Positions 24,772 to 34,800 of a stretch of 42,041 bases of DNA are shown here, piece after piece (positions within the stretch are counted from its first letter, which is position 1; the number at the start of each line of letters is the position of its first letter). The stretch covers positions 1 to 42,041 of the forward strand of contig JAABTQ010000029.1 in NCBI GenBank assembly GCA_011389745.1, given 5' to 3'. The notes beneath the pieces were generated by a model. The model was not told the origin of the DNA. It made no database searches and saw only the letters and a program-made list of their open reading frames with translations. The DNA is from Desulfobacteraceae bacterium (GTDB lineage: Bacteria > Desulfobacterota > Desulfobacteria > Desulfobacterales > SKZT01). Position numbers and translations under genes: made by a program.

Positions 24772-25092
24772 TCAGCGGAATATCAAAAGCCAAATCAACA
24801 ATAACAAGAATTGAATCTTCCCCTTTTGGGGAACACAATACGGCATACCGGCGAAAGCCGGTAGCCGTTTCAATGGCGCTATCGTTGAAATTAAATCAAA
24901 CGTTTCTTCGGAAACGGAAGATTCTTTCTTCGTCGGCCAATGATTGTATATCAAACAACAGAATGTGGTGCCGGCCTCCTCAGAATAAATTCTCTTATAC
25001 ATGGTCAGCATCTTAACTTGCAATGGGCTTTTCCGGCAATGGAGTATAGTTTCCGGAAATATCGCAAAGATTGGGTTTAAAAAGATGATGAA
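24772..25092. other. Non-coding stretch with a REP-like palindrome
   Basis: ACCGGCGAAAGCCGGT is at 24847-24862, and AAACGTTTCTTCGGAAACG-type dyad sequence follows near 24898-24915. No gene is supported here. Confidence 0.6.
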
Positions 25093-25449
25093 ATGAAAAT
25101 GACCATAATCAGAATAACCATGCATGTGTTTCCTGAAAAGCGGAAAGAGGTTTTGCAAACCCTTCTTTCCTTTATCGGGTCGCCAGGAAAAGAGGAAGGA
25201 TGTCTAAGTTATTGTATTCTCAATGAAATCCATAACAAGAACATATTTAACCTGATTTCGGAATGGGAAACCCGCGGGCATGTGGACCTTCATATAAGGT
25301 CTGAAAGATTCAGGGTTTTGCTCGGAACAAAAACGCTTTTATGCGAACCATTGAAAATTCAAATTCTGACGGTCCTGGATTCTGAAGGAATTGAAGCCGT
25401 CAATTCCGTAATGAAAAAAAGACTGCTTTCTCCCTGCATTAATTCGTAA
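25093..25449 (+). CDS. Antibiotic biosynthesis monooxygenase (ABM) fold protein
   Basis: 118 residues. The N-terminal part reads as the ABM/YgiN ferredoxin-like fold: MTIIRITMHVFPEKRKEVLQ, then GCLSYCILNEIHNKNIFNLI, EWETRGHVDLHIRSERFR and a final strand. Members include quinol and polyketide monooxygenases working without cofactors, but also many proteins of unknown role. The C-terminal 25 residues, with Cys115, are extra. It starts 12 bp before the radical SAM gene ends up downstream, a spacing that suggests one operon. Confidence 0.75.
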   Translation: MKMTIIRITMHVFPEKRKEVLQTLLSFIGSPGKEEGCLSYCILNEIHNKNIFNLISEWETRGHVDLHIRSERFRVLLGTKTLLCEPLKIQILTVLDSEGIEAVNSVMKKRLLSPCINS

Positions 25450-25461
25450 AGGAGCCTGCTT

Positions 25462-26940
25462 ATGAACATTCTCCTTATTTATCCAAAATTTCCGGATACC
25501 TTTTGGTCTTTCACATACGCCTTAAGTTTTATCGGAAAGAAAGCGGCCTTCCCGCCGCTTGGGTTGCTCACGGTAGCGTCCCTTTTACCAAAGGAATGGC
25601 CCAAGCGCCTGGTGGACGTTAATGTGGATAGCCTTACGGATAAAGACCTTTTATGGGCGGATATGGCCTTTATAGGGGGTATGGCTGTCCAGCGGAAATC
25701 GGCCAAACAAATAATCGCCCGGTGCAATGCTTCCAGCTTAAAAGTCGTTGCCGGAGGGCCTCTTTTTACTTCTGAACCTGATGAATTCATGGAGGTGGAT
25801 CATCTCGTGCTCGATGAAGCGGAATTGACACTTCCCGCTTTTCTGTCGGATCTGGAAAACGGACAGCCTGAAAGGGTCTACAGGGCTTCCGGTTTCTGCG
25901 ATATTTGCGACACCCCGACGCCTTCGTGGAATCTGGTAAAAATGAAACGATATGCCTCCATGAACATTCAGTTTTCCAGGGGATGTCCTTTTAATTGCGA
26001 ATTCTGCAATGTGACGGCTCTATTCGGTCACCGGTCCCGTGTAAAAACACCGCAACAAGTTATCGCGGAGCTGGACGTTATTTATGCTTCGGGCTGGCGA
26101 AGCAGTATATTTTTTGTTGATGACAATTTTATTGGAAACAAGCATTACCTTAAAACGCACTTGATTCCCGCTCTGATCGAATGGCGAAAAGATAAAAAGG
26201 GCTGTAATTTTTTCACGGAGGCCTCTATTAATCTGGCAGATGACCCTGAACTTCTGGACATGATGGTGACAGCGGGATTCGATTCTGTTTTTATCGGCAT
26301 CGAGTCCCCTGATGAAGTCAGTCTGACGGAATGTCATAAAACCCAGAACAAAAACCGGGACCTGCTTGAAAGTGTCAAAATTATTCACCGTTCAGGGTTG
26401 CAGGTGATGGGCGGATTCATTGTGGGTTTTGACAATGACAGACCCTCTATTTTTCAGCGGCAGATCGATTTCATTCAGGACAGCGGGATCGTCACCGCAA
26501 TGGTTGGAATGCTCCAGGCTCCTCCGGGAACACGTCTCTTTGACCGGCTTCAACGGGAAAGTCGGGTGGTCAATACTTTTTCCGGAGATAACGTTGATGG
26601 AACTACCAATATTATTCCAAAAATGGGCATGGACAGCCTTCTGGACGGGTATCAATCGGTTATGAAACATATTTATTCACCTAAAAATTACTACCAACGG
26701 GTCAGAACCTTGCTTAAAGAATTAAAGGCTCCGGAAATCAAACAGCCGTTAAATTTTCAGCGGTTCCTTTCAATCTTTCGGTCTGCTATAAGGCTCGGGG
26801 TTTTGGGCAAGGAGCGTTTTCATTACTGGCAATTGATATTCTGGACCTTAATTCGCAAGCCAGGTCTGATATCAGTTGCCATTACTCTGTCAATATACGG
26901 CTATCATTACCGTAAAATATGTAAACTATATATCCTTTAG
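25462..26940 (+). CDS. B12-binding domain radical SAM protein
   Basis: 492 residues. Residues 1-135 form a cobalamin-binding-type Rossmann domain (MNILLIYPKFPDTFW; FPPLGLLTVASLLP) that lacks the DxHxxG histidine, as in many base-off B12 radical SAM enzymes. The radical SAM core has Cys175, Cys179 and Cys182 (SRGCPFNCEFCNV) binding a 4Fe-4S cluster. After it comes a DUF4070-like C-terminal region (to about 492) with hydrophobic helical segments. This architecture includes the hopanoid methylase HpnP and related methyltransferases or cyclases, but no hopanoid gene is nearby and the substrate cannot be assigned. The gene follows the ABM-like gene by 12 bp, with AAAGGAG before the ATG. Confidence 0.85.
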   Translation: MNILLIYPKFPDTFWSFTYALSFIGKKAAFPPLGLLTVASLLPKEWPKRLVDVNVDSLTDKDLLWADMAFIGGMAVQRKSAKQIIARCNASSLKVVAGGPLFTSEPDEFMEVDHLVLDEAELTLPAFLSDLENGQPERVYRASGFCDICDTPTPSWNLVKMKRYASMNIQFSRGCPFNCEFCNVTALFGHRSRVKTPQQVIAELDVIYASGWRSSIFFVDDNFIGNKHYLKTHLIPALIEWRKDKKGCNFFTEASINLADDPELLDMMVTAGFDSVFIGIESPDEVSLTECHKTQNKNRDLLESVKIIHRSGLQVMGGFIVGFDNDRPSIFQRQIDFIQDSGIVTAMVGMLQAPPGTRLFDRLQRESRVVNTFSGDNVDGTTNIIPKMGMDSLLDGYQSVMKHIYSPKNYYQRVRTLLKELKAPEIKQPLNFQRFLSIFRSAIRLGVLGKERFHYWQLIFWTLIRKPGLISVAITLSIYGYHYRKICKLYIL

Positions 26941-26994
26941 ATGGTTAACCCTCCATGAAATCATGGACAAAAAACATAATGGAAAGGAAACATC

Positions 26995-27312
26995 ATGACA
27001 ACTTACTTTGAAGACAAAGATATCGACCAATTAATGGCGGAGGCCGATGAAATCATACAACAGATTAATTCTGATTTCATCAAAGAGATGGAAGAAGAGG
27101 ATCGCCTGCAGATTGAAATATACGCTCAAAAACTGAAGAAGCGCAAATCCGAGATAGAGAGCAGGATTAAAAAGGAAGAAATATCAGAAACAGGCTCTGG
27201 TGCCCAAGGAATGCACGAGGCTATCGATGATATTGTGAAGGCCATGAATGGAATGAAAAAATATTTTACTAGTTTTGGTCAACCGCCGATGAATAAAAAG
27301 CCGGCCTCTTAG
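26995..27312 (+). CDS. Small helical protein, unrecognised
   Basis: 105 residues, highly charged, with long helices (about 8-60 and 72-92) that look like coiled coil (AEADEIIQQINSDFIKEMEE). No family was recognised. AAAGGA lies before the ATG, 54 bp after the radical SAM gene. It is cytoplasmic by the absence of a signal peptide or membrane segment. A hairpin repeat at 27361-27438 follows it. Confidence 0.6.
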   Translation: MTTYFEDKDIDQLMAEADEIIQQINSDFIKEMEEEDRLQIEIYAQKLKKRKSEIESRIKKEEISETGSGAQGMHEAIDDIVKAMNGMKKYFTSFGQPPMNKKPAS

Positions 27313-27360
27313 TTGCTTAAAAGTGCTCCACCCGGTTGCCTTGTGTCCAAACCGGTAAAT

Positions 27361-27438
27361 AAAAAAGGTTTCAGTGTTCAGGTGTCAGGCTTGGTCTCGG
27401 GCAGGTGAAATGCCTCTAAGAACGCTGAAACCTTTTTT
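27361..27438. repeat. Long hairpin, possible bidirectional terminator
   Basis: AAAAAAGGTTTCAGTGTTC (27361-27379) pairs with GAACGCTGAAACCTTTTTT (27420-27438) with one mismatch. The 40-nt loop contains the TCAGGTGTCAGG repeat also found at 11276. The A tract and T tract at the two ends would suit termination in either direction after the gene at 26995. Confidence 0.65.
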
Positions 27439-27472
27439 TAGAACTAAAATGAGCGATTTTGTCAGCAGCTAT

Positions 27473-27546
27473 CCGTCATTCCAGCGGAGGCTGGAATCCA
27501 GGATTTTATAACAATTCCGGACTCCGGCCTTCGCCGGAGTGACGGT
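27473..27546. repeat. REP-like palindrome pair
   Basis: CCGTCATTCCAGCGGAGGCT starts the left unit and ACTCCGGCCTTCGCCGGAGT is the right palindrome, ending in GTGACGG. They are in inverted arrangement, as in a two-unit REP element. Confidence 0.7.
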
Positions 27547-27558
27547 ACTTGTTACTTG

Positions 27559-27711
27559 TAAGCCTCCCACTCGGCATGCCGGGCCCAAACCAATAAGTAA
27601 CTGCTCCCCCCTTTGAAAAAGGGGGGCCGGGGGGGATTTGACAAACTGATGCCGTTTTAAAAATCCCCCTAAATCCCCCTTTTTCAAAGGGGGACTTGTG
27701 GGAAGTTACTT
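27559..27711. repeat. Family 2 palindromic repeat, copy G (reverse)
   Basis: Core AAGTAACT (27595-27602) to AGTTACTT (27704-27711), with the AGCCTCCCACTCGGCATGCC tail in front. It is nearly identical to copy D at 16713-16863. Confidence 0.85.
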
Positions 27712-27778
27712 AGAATGCAAAGGATGGCATGGCATGGAATTCACCCCAGCTATGAAAAATGGTTTTTATAGGCCTGAA

Positions 27779-27985
27779 AGGTCGTTACATATCAGCCCAG
27801 GGCAACGCCCTGGGAATGGATAAATAAAGAAAATCAAGCCCTGAAAGGGCGTAACACACGACCATAGGCATCTTGCTGAATGACATTTTATGTCACGCCC
27901 TTTCAGGGCTGCCCTCATTTGGGGGCTCGCTGTCCCAGGGCGTTGCCCTGGGCTGATATGTCTTGCGCCTTCAGCGCGTAACATC
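27779..27985. repeat. Palindromic repeat with perfect 28-bp arms
   Basis: 27788-27815 is the exact reverse complement of 27933-27960 (CATATCAGCCCAGGGC at the left arm start). Each arm contains the CCCAGGGCAACGCCCTGGG palindrome, and inner arms around GCCCTGAAAGGGCGT also pair. The right edge TCTTGCGCCTTCAGCGCGTA recurs, slightly changed, near 11010. No coding is present. Confidence 0.85.
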
Positions 27986-28000
27986 GTATGCATAAAAAGA

Positions 28001-28226
28001 TTTGAGTGTAACCTGTTTGTGTGAAATCCGATTTTTCTGTAGGTGCGAATTCATTCGCACTTAAAATCCGGCACGGATTTACAGAAAATTCCTTAGAGGC
28101 CCCAGCAGCTTTTTCCCTGGGAAACGGGCATAGACTGTATAATGGACAACGTGGTTCACATTGTGCGAATGAATTCGCACCTACAATTGAGCACAAGTCT
28201 TTTCACACAACCAGGTTACACTCAAA
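28001..28226. mobile_element. MITE-like element, family 3, with ~25-bp inverted ends (226 bp)
   Basis: TTTGAGTGTAACCTG (28001-28015) is the exact reverse complement of 28212-28226, and the similarity continues for about 10 more bases with one gap. A second inner pair, GTGCGAATTCATTCGCAC and GTGCGAATGAATTCGCAC, lies inside. There is no coding capacity. Similar inner sequence occurs at about 3776-3806 (TGTAGGTGCGGATGAATCC). Confidence 0.75.
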
Positions 28227-28357
28227 AAATTCGGGCATATATCGGTACGATTTCTCGTTCTTACGCTATGCTTAAGAATGTATAATAGGAGCAAAGAAAA
28301 AAACTGTGGTTTCAGAATTCCACGCGTGCTGCTATATTGAAAAATAGGCAATTCATT

Positions 28358-28855
28358 ATGAAAAAAATCGGAATTATTACAGGCGCAGGGATACTTTTGG
28401 TCATTTTGATCTTCGGATGGTGGGTCTTCAGCCGCCCCGAACGCGGTACAACCGGGTCGGTCAGCACGAATTTTCGCTGGCTTGGGCCCAACGACAAAAT
28501 AGTGATCGACGGTTTCAACGACCCCAAAGTTCAGGGAGTCGCCTGCCATATTTCCCGTGCGCAGACAGGTGGGGTAAAAGGTGAATTGGGCATGGCGGAG
28601 GACACGAGTGATGCCGCCATCGCCTGTCGTCAGATCGGCCCGATCAGGATCATTGGCGAGCTCAAGGACGGCGAGCGTGTTTTTGACGAGCAACGCAGCC
28701 TTGTTTTCAAGAAGCTTCAGGTCGTGCGTTTCTATGACCGCGAGCGCAATGTGCTTGTTTACGTGGCTTATAGTGACCGGATTATCGAGGGTAGCCCAAA
28801 GAACAGCATCAGCACGGTGCCGATCATGGGTTGGCAGACACCGCAGACACCATAG
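28358..28855 (+). CDS. creA: CreA family protein
   Basis: 165 residues from the ATG at 28358; a TTG at 28337 would add 7 residues, and neither has a strong ribosome site. An N-terminal hydrophobic helix (4-24, [15 protein letters not shown]) is a signal anchor. The rest matches CreA (PF05981): [35 protein letters not shown], then [20 protein letters not shown] and [17 protein letters not shown] near the end. CreA proteins are small periplasmic proteins of unknown function, named for the E. coli cre locus. It ends 17 bp before the giant glucan synthase gene, so they are probably co-transcribed. Confidence 0.85.
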   Translation: MKKIGIITGAGILLVILIFGWWVFSRPERGTTGSVSTNFRWLGPNDKIVIDGFNDPKVQGVACHISRAQTGGVKGELGMAEDTSDAAIACRQIGPIRIIGELKDGERVFDEQRSLVFKKLQVVRFYDRERNVLVYVAYSDRIIEGSPKNSISTVPIMGWQTPQTP

Positions 28856-28872
28856 AAAAGGAAATATAAATA

Positions 28873-31800
28873 ATGATGCACCACGGAGAAACCATTCTCG
28901 CCAAGGTTTTTCGTTTCCCGAAACGTTTTCGCAAGAATTCCCTCGCCCAAAAGAACGTCGGCAACGACATGCCGCTTCGGTCGGAGTTGTTCAGTTCCTC
29001 TCAAATGGAGGAGCACGGAAAGACCGTGGCAGGCTTGCACACCTTGGGTGAGGTTCATGGTGCGGAGAGGCTTTTGACGAGGCTTGCTCAAAACGAGGAA
29101 TTGCTTTTTGATGTCCGCAATCTTTTGACCAGGGCCGTTAAGGCGAACCGCAGGATTATTCCGGCAGCGGAATGGTTGCTCGACAATTTCTATCTTATAG
29201 AGGAACAGATTCTGGCGGCAAAGAACCTTTTACCGAAAGGCTACGCCAGGAAACTTCCGCGTTTGAAAGACGGCCCATCAAAAGGCCTTCCCCGTGTTTA
29301 CGACATTGCGCTGGAGATGATATCCCACAGCGATGGCCGGGTGGATTCGGAGAGCCTCTTCAGGTTCGTTGCCGCCTATCAGACGGTTACAACGTTGCAG
29401 TTGGGAGAATTATGGGCAATTCCCATCATGCTTCGCCTGGCGCTGATTGAGAATCTCAGGCGGATTTCAGCCCGAATTGCCATTGACAGGATTGACCTTG
29501 ACCTGGCCGATTATTGGGCTGACATAATTTCAGAGACGGCGGAAAAGGACCCGAAGAAGTTGATCATCAGGGTTGCCGACATGGCACGATCAAACCCGCC
29601 CATGGTCAGTTCCTTTATTGCGGAGCTTGCCCGTCGTCTCCAGGGCCAGGGCTCCGCTCTTGCACTGCCTCTAGCCTGGATCGAGCAGCAACTCACAGAA
29701 TCCTACCTGACCATCGACCAACTGGTTCAATCGGAGAATCAGCAGCAAGCGGCTGATCAGCTTTCCATAGGCAACAGCATTGGAAGCCTCCGATTCCTGA
29801 GCGACATGGACTGGCGCAAATTCGTGGAAACAATGAGCGCCGTTGAACAAATCCTGCTGGAGGACCCTTCCGGAATCTATGAAAGGATGGATTTTAATAC
29901 CCGTGATCAATACCGTCATATCGTGGAGGAGGTTGCAAAAAAGAGCAGATTCTCCGAAAAGGAGGTGGCCCGTGAAGCGATTGGCCTGGCCCAACAAAAC
30001 ACCGCAGGGAAAAATGGTGGTAACCGGGCTGATCACGTGGGTTTTTACCTCATCGATAAAGGGCTTCCCCAGCTGGAAGAGCGGGTGAGGGTCAGGCCGA
30101 CGGCTATTGACATCATTCAAAGAATCGGTCGCAGGCATTCTTTGTTGTTTTATCTTGGCTCGATTCTTATCCTCGCAGTGATTATTTCTGCCGGTCTGCT
30201 GGCAGAGGTCCGTCCAGCCGGCATGGATGGCCTGCTGCTCTGGATCGTCGGTGTTGTCGTTCTTCTGTCGGTAAGCCAGCTGGCCATAGCTGTGGTCAAT
30301 TTATTTGCGACACGTCTTGCCAAACCGTTTCCGCTGCCACGAATGGATTTTTCCGAAGGAATACCTTCCGAATTATCTGCCATAGTTGTGGTTCCCTCCA
30401 TGCTTTCAAGCACAGAGAATGTTGAAAAGCTGGTGGGTGATCTGGAAGTCCGGTTTCTGGCAAACCGGGACATAAACCTGCGATTTGGCCTGCTGACTGA
30501 CTTTAAGGATGCCCATGAGGAAAAACTCGCCGGGGACGATCCGCTATTATTGCTGGCCCGGCAAAGAATAGAAGAATTGAACGGGAAATACAGGGAAAAC
30601 GGTGATACTTTCTTCCTTTTTCATCGCCCCCGTCAATGGAATCAGCAGGAACGTGTCTGGATGGGCTACGAGAGGAAGCGGGGAAAGCTTGCAGAACTGA
30701 ATTTGCTTCTCCGTGGCGGTTCCGGGAGCGGTTTTTCTCTCATTGTGGGAAATATCAGGGTTTTACAGGAAGTGAAGTATGTCATCACCCTTGACACGGA
30801 CACAGATCTGCCGCGCGATTCGGCATGGCAGCTCGTGGGTGCAATGGCCCATCCCTTAAACCGTCCTCGGTACGATGAGAACAAAGGTCGCATCGTATCC
30901 GGATATGGCATCTTACAACCACGGGTAGCCGTAAGTCTGCCCGGAACGAACAGGTCACGGTATGCCCGTATGTGCAGTGTTGATGCGGGCGTCGATCCCT
31001 ACACCCGTGTTGTCTCTGATGTGTACCAGGACATCTTTGGCGAAGGTTCATACATCGGCAAGGGCATTTATGATGTTGACGCATTCGAGAAGGTGCTCAA
31101 AGACCGTTTCCCGGAGAACCGGATTCTCAGCCATGATCTTATCGAAGGATGCTATGCACGGTCCGGGCTGATTAGCGATGTGCAGTTATACGAAGAGTAC
31201 CCGTTGCATTACAATGCGGACGTAAGCCGTCGGCGGCGCTGGATCCGAGGGGATTGGCAAATTCTGAGATGGATTTTCCCAGGCGTTCCCGGTTCCGATA
31301 GGTATTTTACAAAAAATCCGCTTTCCATATTATCCCGCTGGAAGATATTCGACAACCTTCGGCGCAGCCTATCGCCTATAGCATTATGCATATTTCTCCT
31401 TCTCGGCTGGACCATACTGTGGTCTCCCTGGTTCTGTACTGTGGCGGTTATCGGTATCGTGTTGATTCCTTCCTTGATTAACTCCCTCATGGGTTTTTTC
31501 AATAAATCCAACGAATCACTTATGAGCCAACACCTCACCGGTGCAGTCCGCGCCACCGGCAGATGCTTTGCCCAATCCGTATTTACGCTCGTCTGCCTCC
31601 CTCATGAGGCATTTACCAATGGCACTTCCATGCTGCAAACCTTGTGGCGAATGTTGGTTTCCCGCAGAGGTCTTCTTGAATGGAACCCGTCGGGTGAGGC
31701 CGATCACAAAGGCCGGACGGAACTTGCCGGATATTATCGAAACATGTGGATTGCACCGGTCTTTGCCATGGTGGTAGCAGGTTACCTCGTTTATGCACGA

Positions 31801-34800
31801 CCTTCAGCCCTGCCTGTAGCCCTGCCGGTCCTGGTCCTCTGGTTTGCCTCTCCTTTCATCGCCTGGTGGATCAGCATTCCCATCAGGCCCCGTAGAGCAA
31901 GGCTGGCCGAAGATCAGATTCTTTTTTTGAGAAAGCTTTCCCGAAAAACCTGGGCCTTTTTCGAAAAATTTGTGGGTCCTGAAGATCATTGGCTTCCCCC
32001 GGATAATTATCAGGAAGAGCCTCGGGATGTGGTGGCCCACCGCACGTCGCCTACCAACATGGGGTTTGCACTTCTTTCGAATCTGTCGGCCTGTGACTTC
32101 GGCTATATTTCAGTCGGGCACTTCATGGATCGTACGGCAAATGCCCTCAAAACAATGGAATCGCTGGAGCGTTACCGCGGCCACTTCTACAACTGGTACG
32201 ACACCCAATCCCTCAAGCCGCTCCTGCCCATGTATGTTTCGTCAGTAGACAGCGGAAACCTGGCTGCGAGTCTTATGACATTAAATGCGGGATTGCTCTC
32301 GCTGCCCGACGAAAAGCTGATGGGAAAACGCCTGTTTGACGGTTTTGCCGATACGGCGATGATTCTCATGGATATTGCAAAAGAGAACATACCCTCGAAG
32401 CTTTTGCAATTCACAAAAGACTTACAATTCACGAAGTCTTCCCCAACGGATGGAACAATTTGGACCTTTACACAATCCGTTGAACGGCTGGCAAAGTCCG
32501 CAGAAGAGGTGGTCCGCAGTTTTGAGGCCGCCGGCGACCGCGATGCCATGTGGTGGGCACGGTCCCTTGAGCAGCAGTGCCGTGCTGCCGTTGATGAGCT
32601 GAAATTGCTTGCGCCCTGGGCTCAACTGTCACTTCCGGAGCAGACCATTCATGAGTTCCCTTGTCTCGGTGAGGCCCATACGCTGCGTCGGCTGGCTTTT
32701 CTCGATGATGATGTGGTGCCCCTTATCGGGGAATTGCGACAATGTTGTGTGACATTGGAGGAGAAACAACAGCTTGACAAATTAAAAGGGTTCATCATCG
32801 AGTCGAGCTTCCGTGCGAGGAAAAGAATTGCCCGTCTGGAGGAACTTGCACGCCGATCCGGGGAACTTGCCCATAATATGGATTTTGATTTCCTGTACAG
32901 CAAAATTAGCCATTTTCTTTCCATCGGATACAACGTCAGCGAAGGCCGGAGGGATGGGAGTTACTATGATTTGCTGGCTTCGGAAGCCAGGCTTAGCAGT
33001 TTCGTTGCCATTGCCCAGGGCCAAATTCCTCAGGAAAGCTGGTTTGCGCTGGGACGTCTCCTGACCATTGCAGGGGGAGAACCAATTCTCCTTTCATGGA
33101 GCGGGTCCATGTTTGAATATCTGATGCCGCTGGTGGTGATGCCGACCTATGAACGGACGATTCTTGACCAGAGCTGCAAGGCTGTTGTGGCAAGGCAGAT
33201 AGACTATGGAAAGAAGCGTGGAGTACCATGGGGGATTTCAGAATCGAGCTACAACATGACCGACAGTCATCTCAACTATCAGTACAAGGCCTTTGGGGTG
33301 CCCGGTCTTGGCCTGAAACGAGGGCTCGCCGAAGATCTGGTCATTGCGCCATATGCCTCGGTAATGGCGCTCATGGTATCACCCGAAGAGGCCTGTCGGA
33401 ATCTTGAGGACCTGGCGTCTCATGGTTTTCTGGGTAATTATGGCTTTTATGAAGCCATTGACTACACTCCAATGCACCTGCCACGCGGCCAATCAAGCGC
33501 TTTGGTTCGCTCTTACATGGCCCACCACCAGGGTATGAGCCTTCTGTCCCTCGCCTGTCTGCTGCTGGACCGGCCCATGCAGAAACGGTTCGAGTCGGAC
33601 CCCATGTTTCAGGCAACCGTGCTGTTGCTTCAGGAGCGGTTGCCGAAGGCTACAGCCTTTTACTCACAAACTTCAGAACTATCCGAGGTGCACAAGACTT
33701 CGGAAGCCTTAAAGGAAAAGCCTTTACGTGTCTACACAACCCCTGATACACCCGTACCTGAGGTACAGCTCCTTTCCAACGGAAGATATCATGTCATGGT
33801 CACCAACGCAGGTGGTGGTTACAGTCGCTGGAAAGACCTGGCAGTGACAAGGTGGCGTGAAGACACCACCTGTGACAATTGGGGCACCTTTTGTTATATC
33901 CGGGATATTTCGAGTGGCGTCTTCTGGTCAACAGCGCACCAGCCGACGCTAAAAACATCCGGTCGGTACGAAGCAATATTCTCCGAAGGCCGGGCAGAGT
34001 TCCGCCTCAGAGACGAGGATTTCCTTACCCATACGGAGATCGCTGTTTCACCCGAGGATGATGTTGAGGTGCGCCGGATCACCATTACTAATAGATCGAA
34101 GACTCGCAGAACAATCGATGTTACCAGTTACGCGGAAGTGGTCCTTGCATCACCGGCTTCTGATGCGCAACATCCGGCTTTCAGCAATCTTTTTGTCCAA
34201 ACTGAGATCCTCAGGCAGCAGGGTGCGATCATAGCCACCCGTCGGCCCCGTTTCGCTGACGAGCAGCCGCCATGGATGTTTCACGCAATGGTGACAAGGG
34301 GTGCGGACATAGGTGAAATGTCCTATGAGACTGACCGTTTACAGTTTATCGGCCGGGGTAATACACTTATCGCCCCCGAAGCCATGAGGGGTATCGGTCC
34401 CCTATCCGGCGGTGAAGGACCTGTCCTTGATCCCATCGTGGCCATCCGTTGTCAAATAACCCTTGATCCGGAAACATCGGCAACCGTCAATATCATTACC
34501 GGCGCCGGTGAAAACCGCGATGTTTGTGATGGCCTTGTTGGGAAATACCGGGACCGGTATCTTGCCGACCGCGTTTTCGAGCTGGCATGGACCCATAGTC
34601 AGGTGCTATTGCAACAAATCAATGCGACAGAAGCCGACGCGCAACTTTATGGGCGACTTGCAGCCTCCGTTCTCTATTCAAATTCCGTGCTTCGCGCAGA
34701 ATCAAGCCTTATAATTAAGAACCTGCGGGGACAATCCAGTCTCTGGGGTTACTCTATCTCCGGCGATCTCCCTATCGTTTTGCTTTGGATAGAAGATCGA

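Noticed and set aside
27469-28275. Several open frames of 70-93 codons on both strands
   Set aside because: All are made of palindromic repeat sequence (families 2 and 3 and the 28-bp-arm repeat), which is open by composition.
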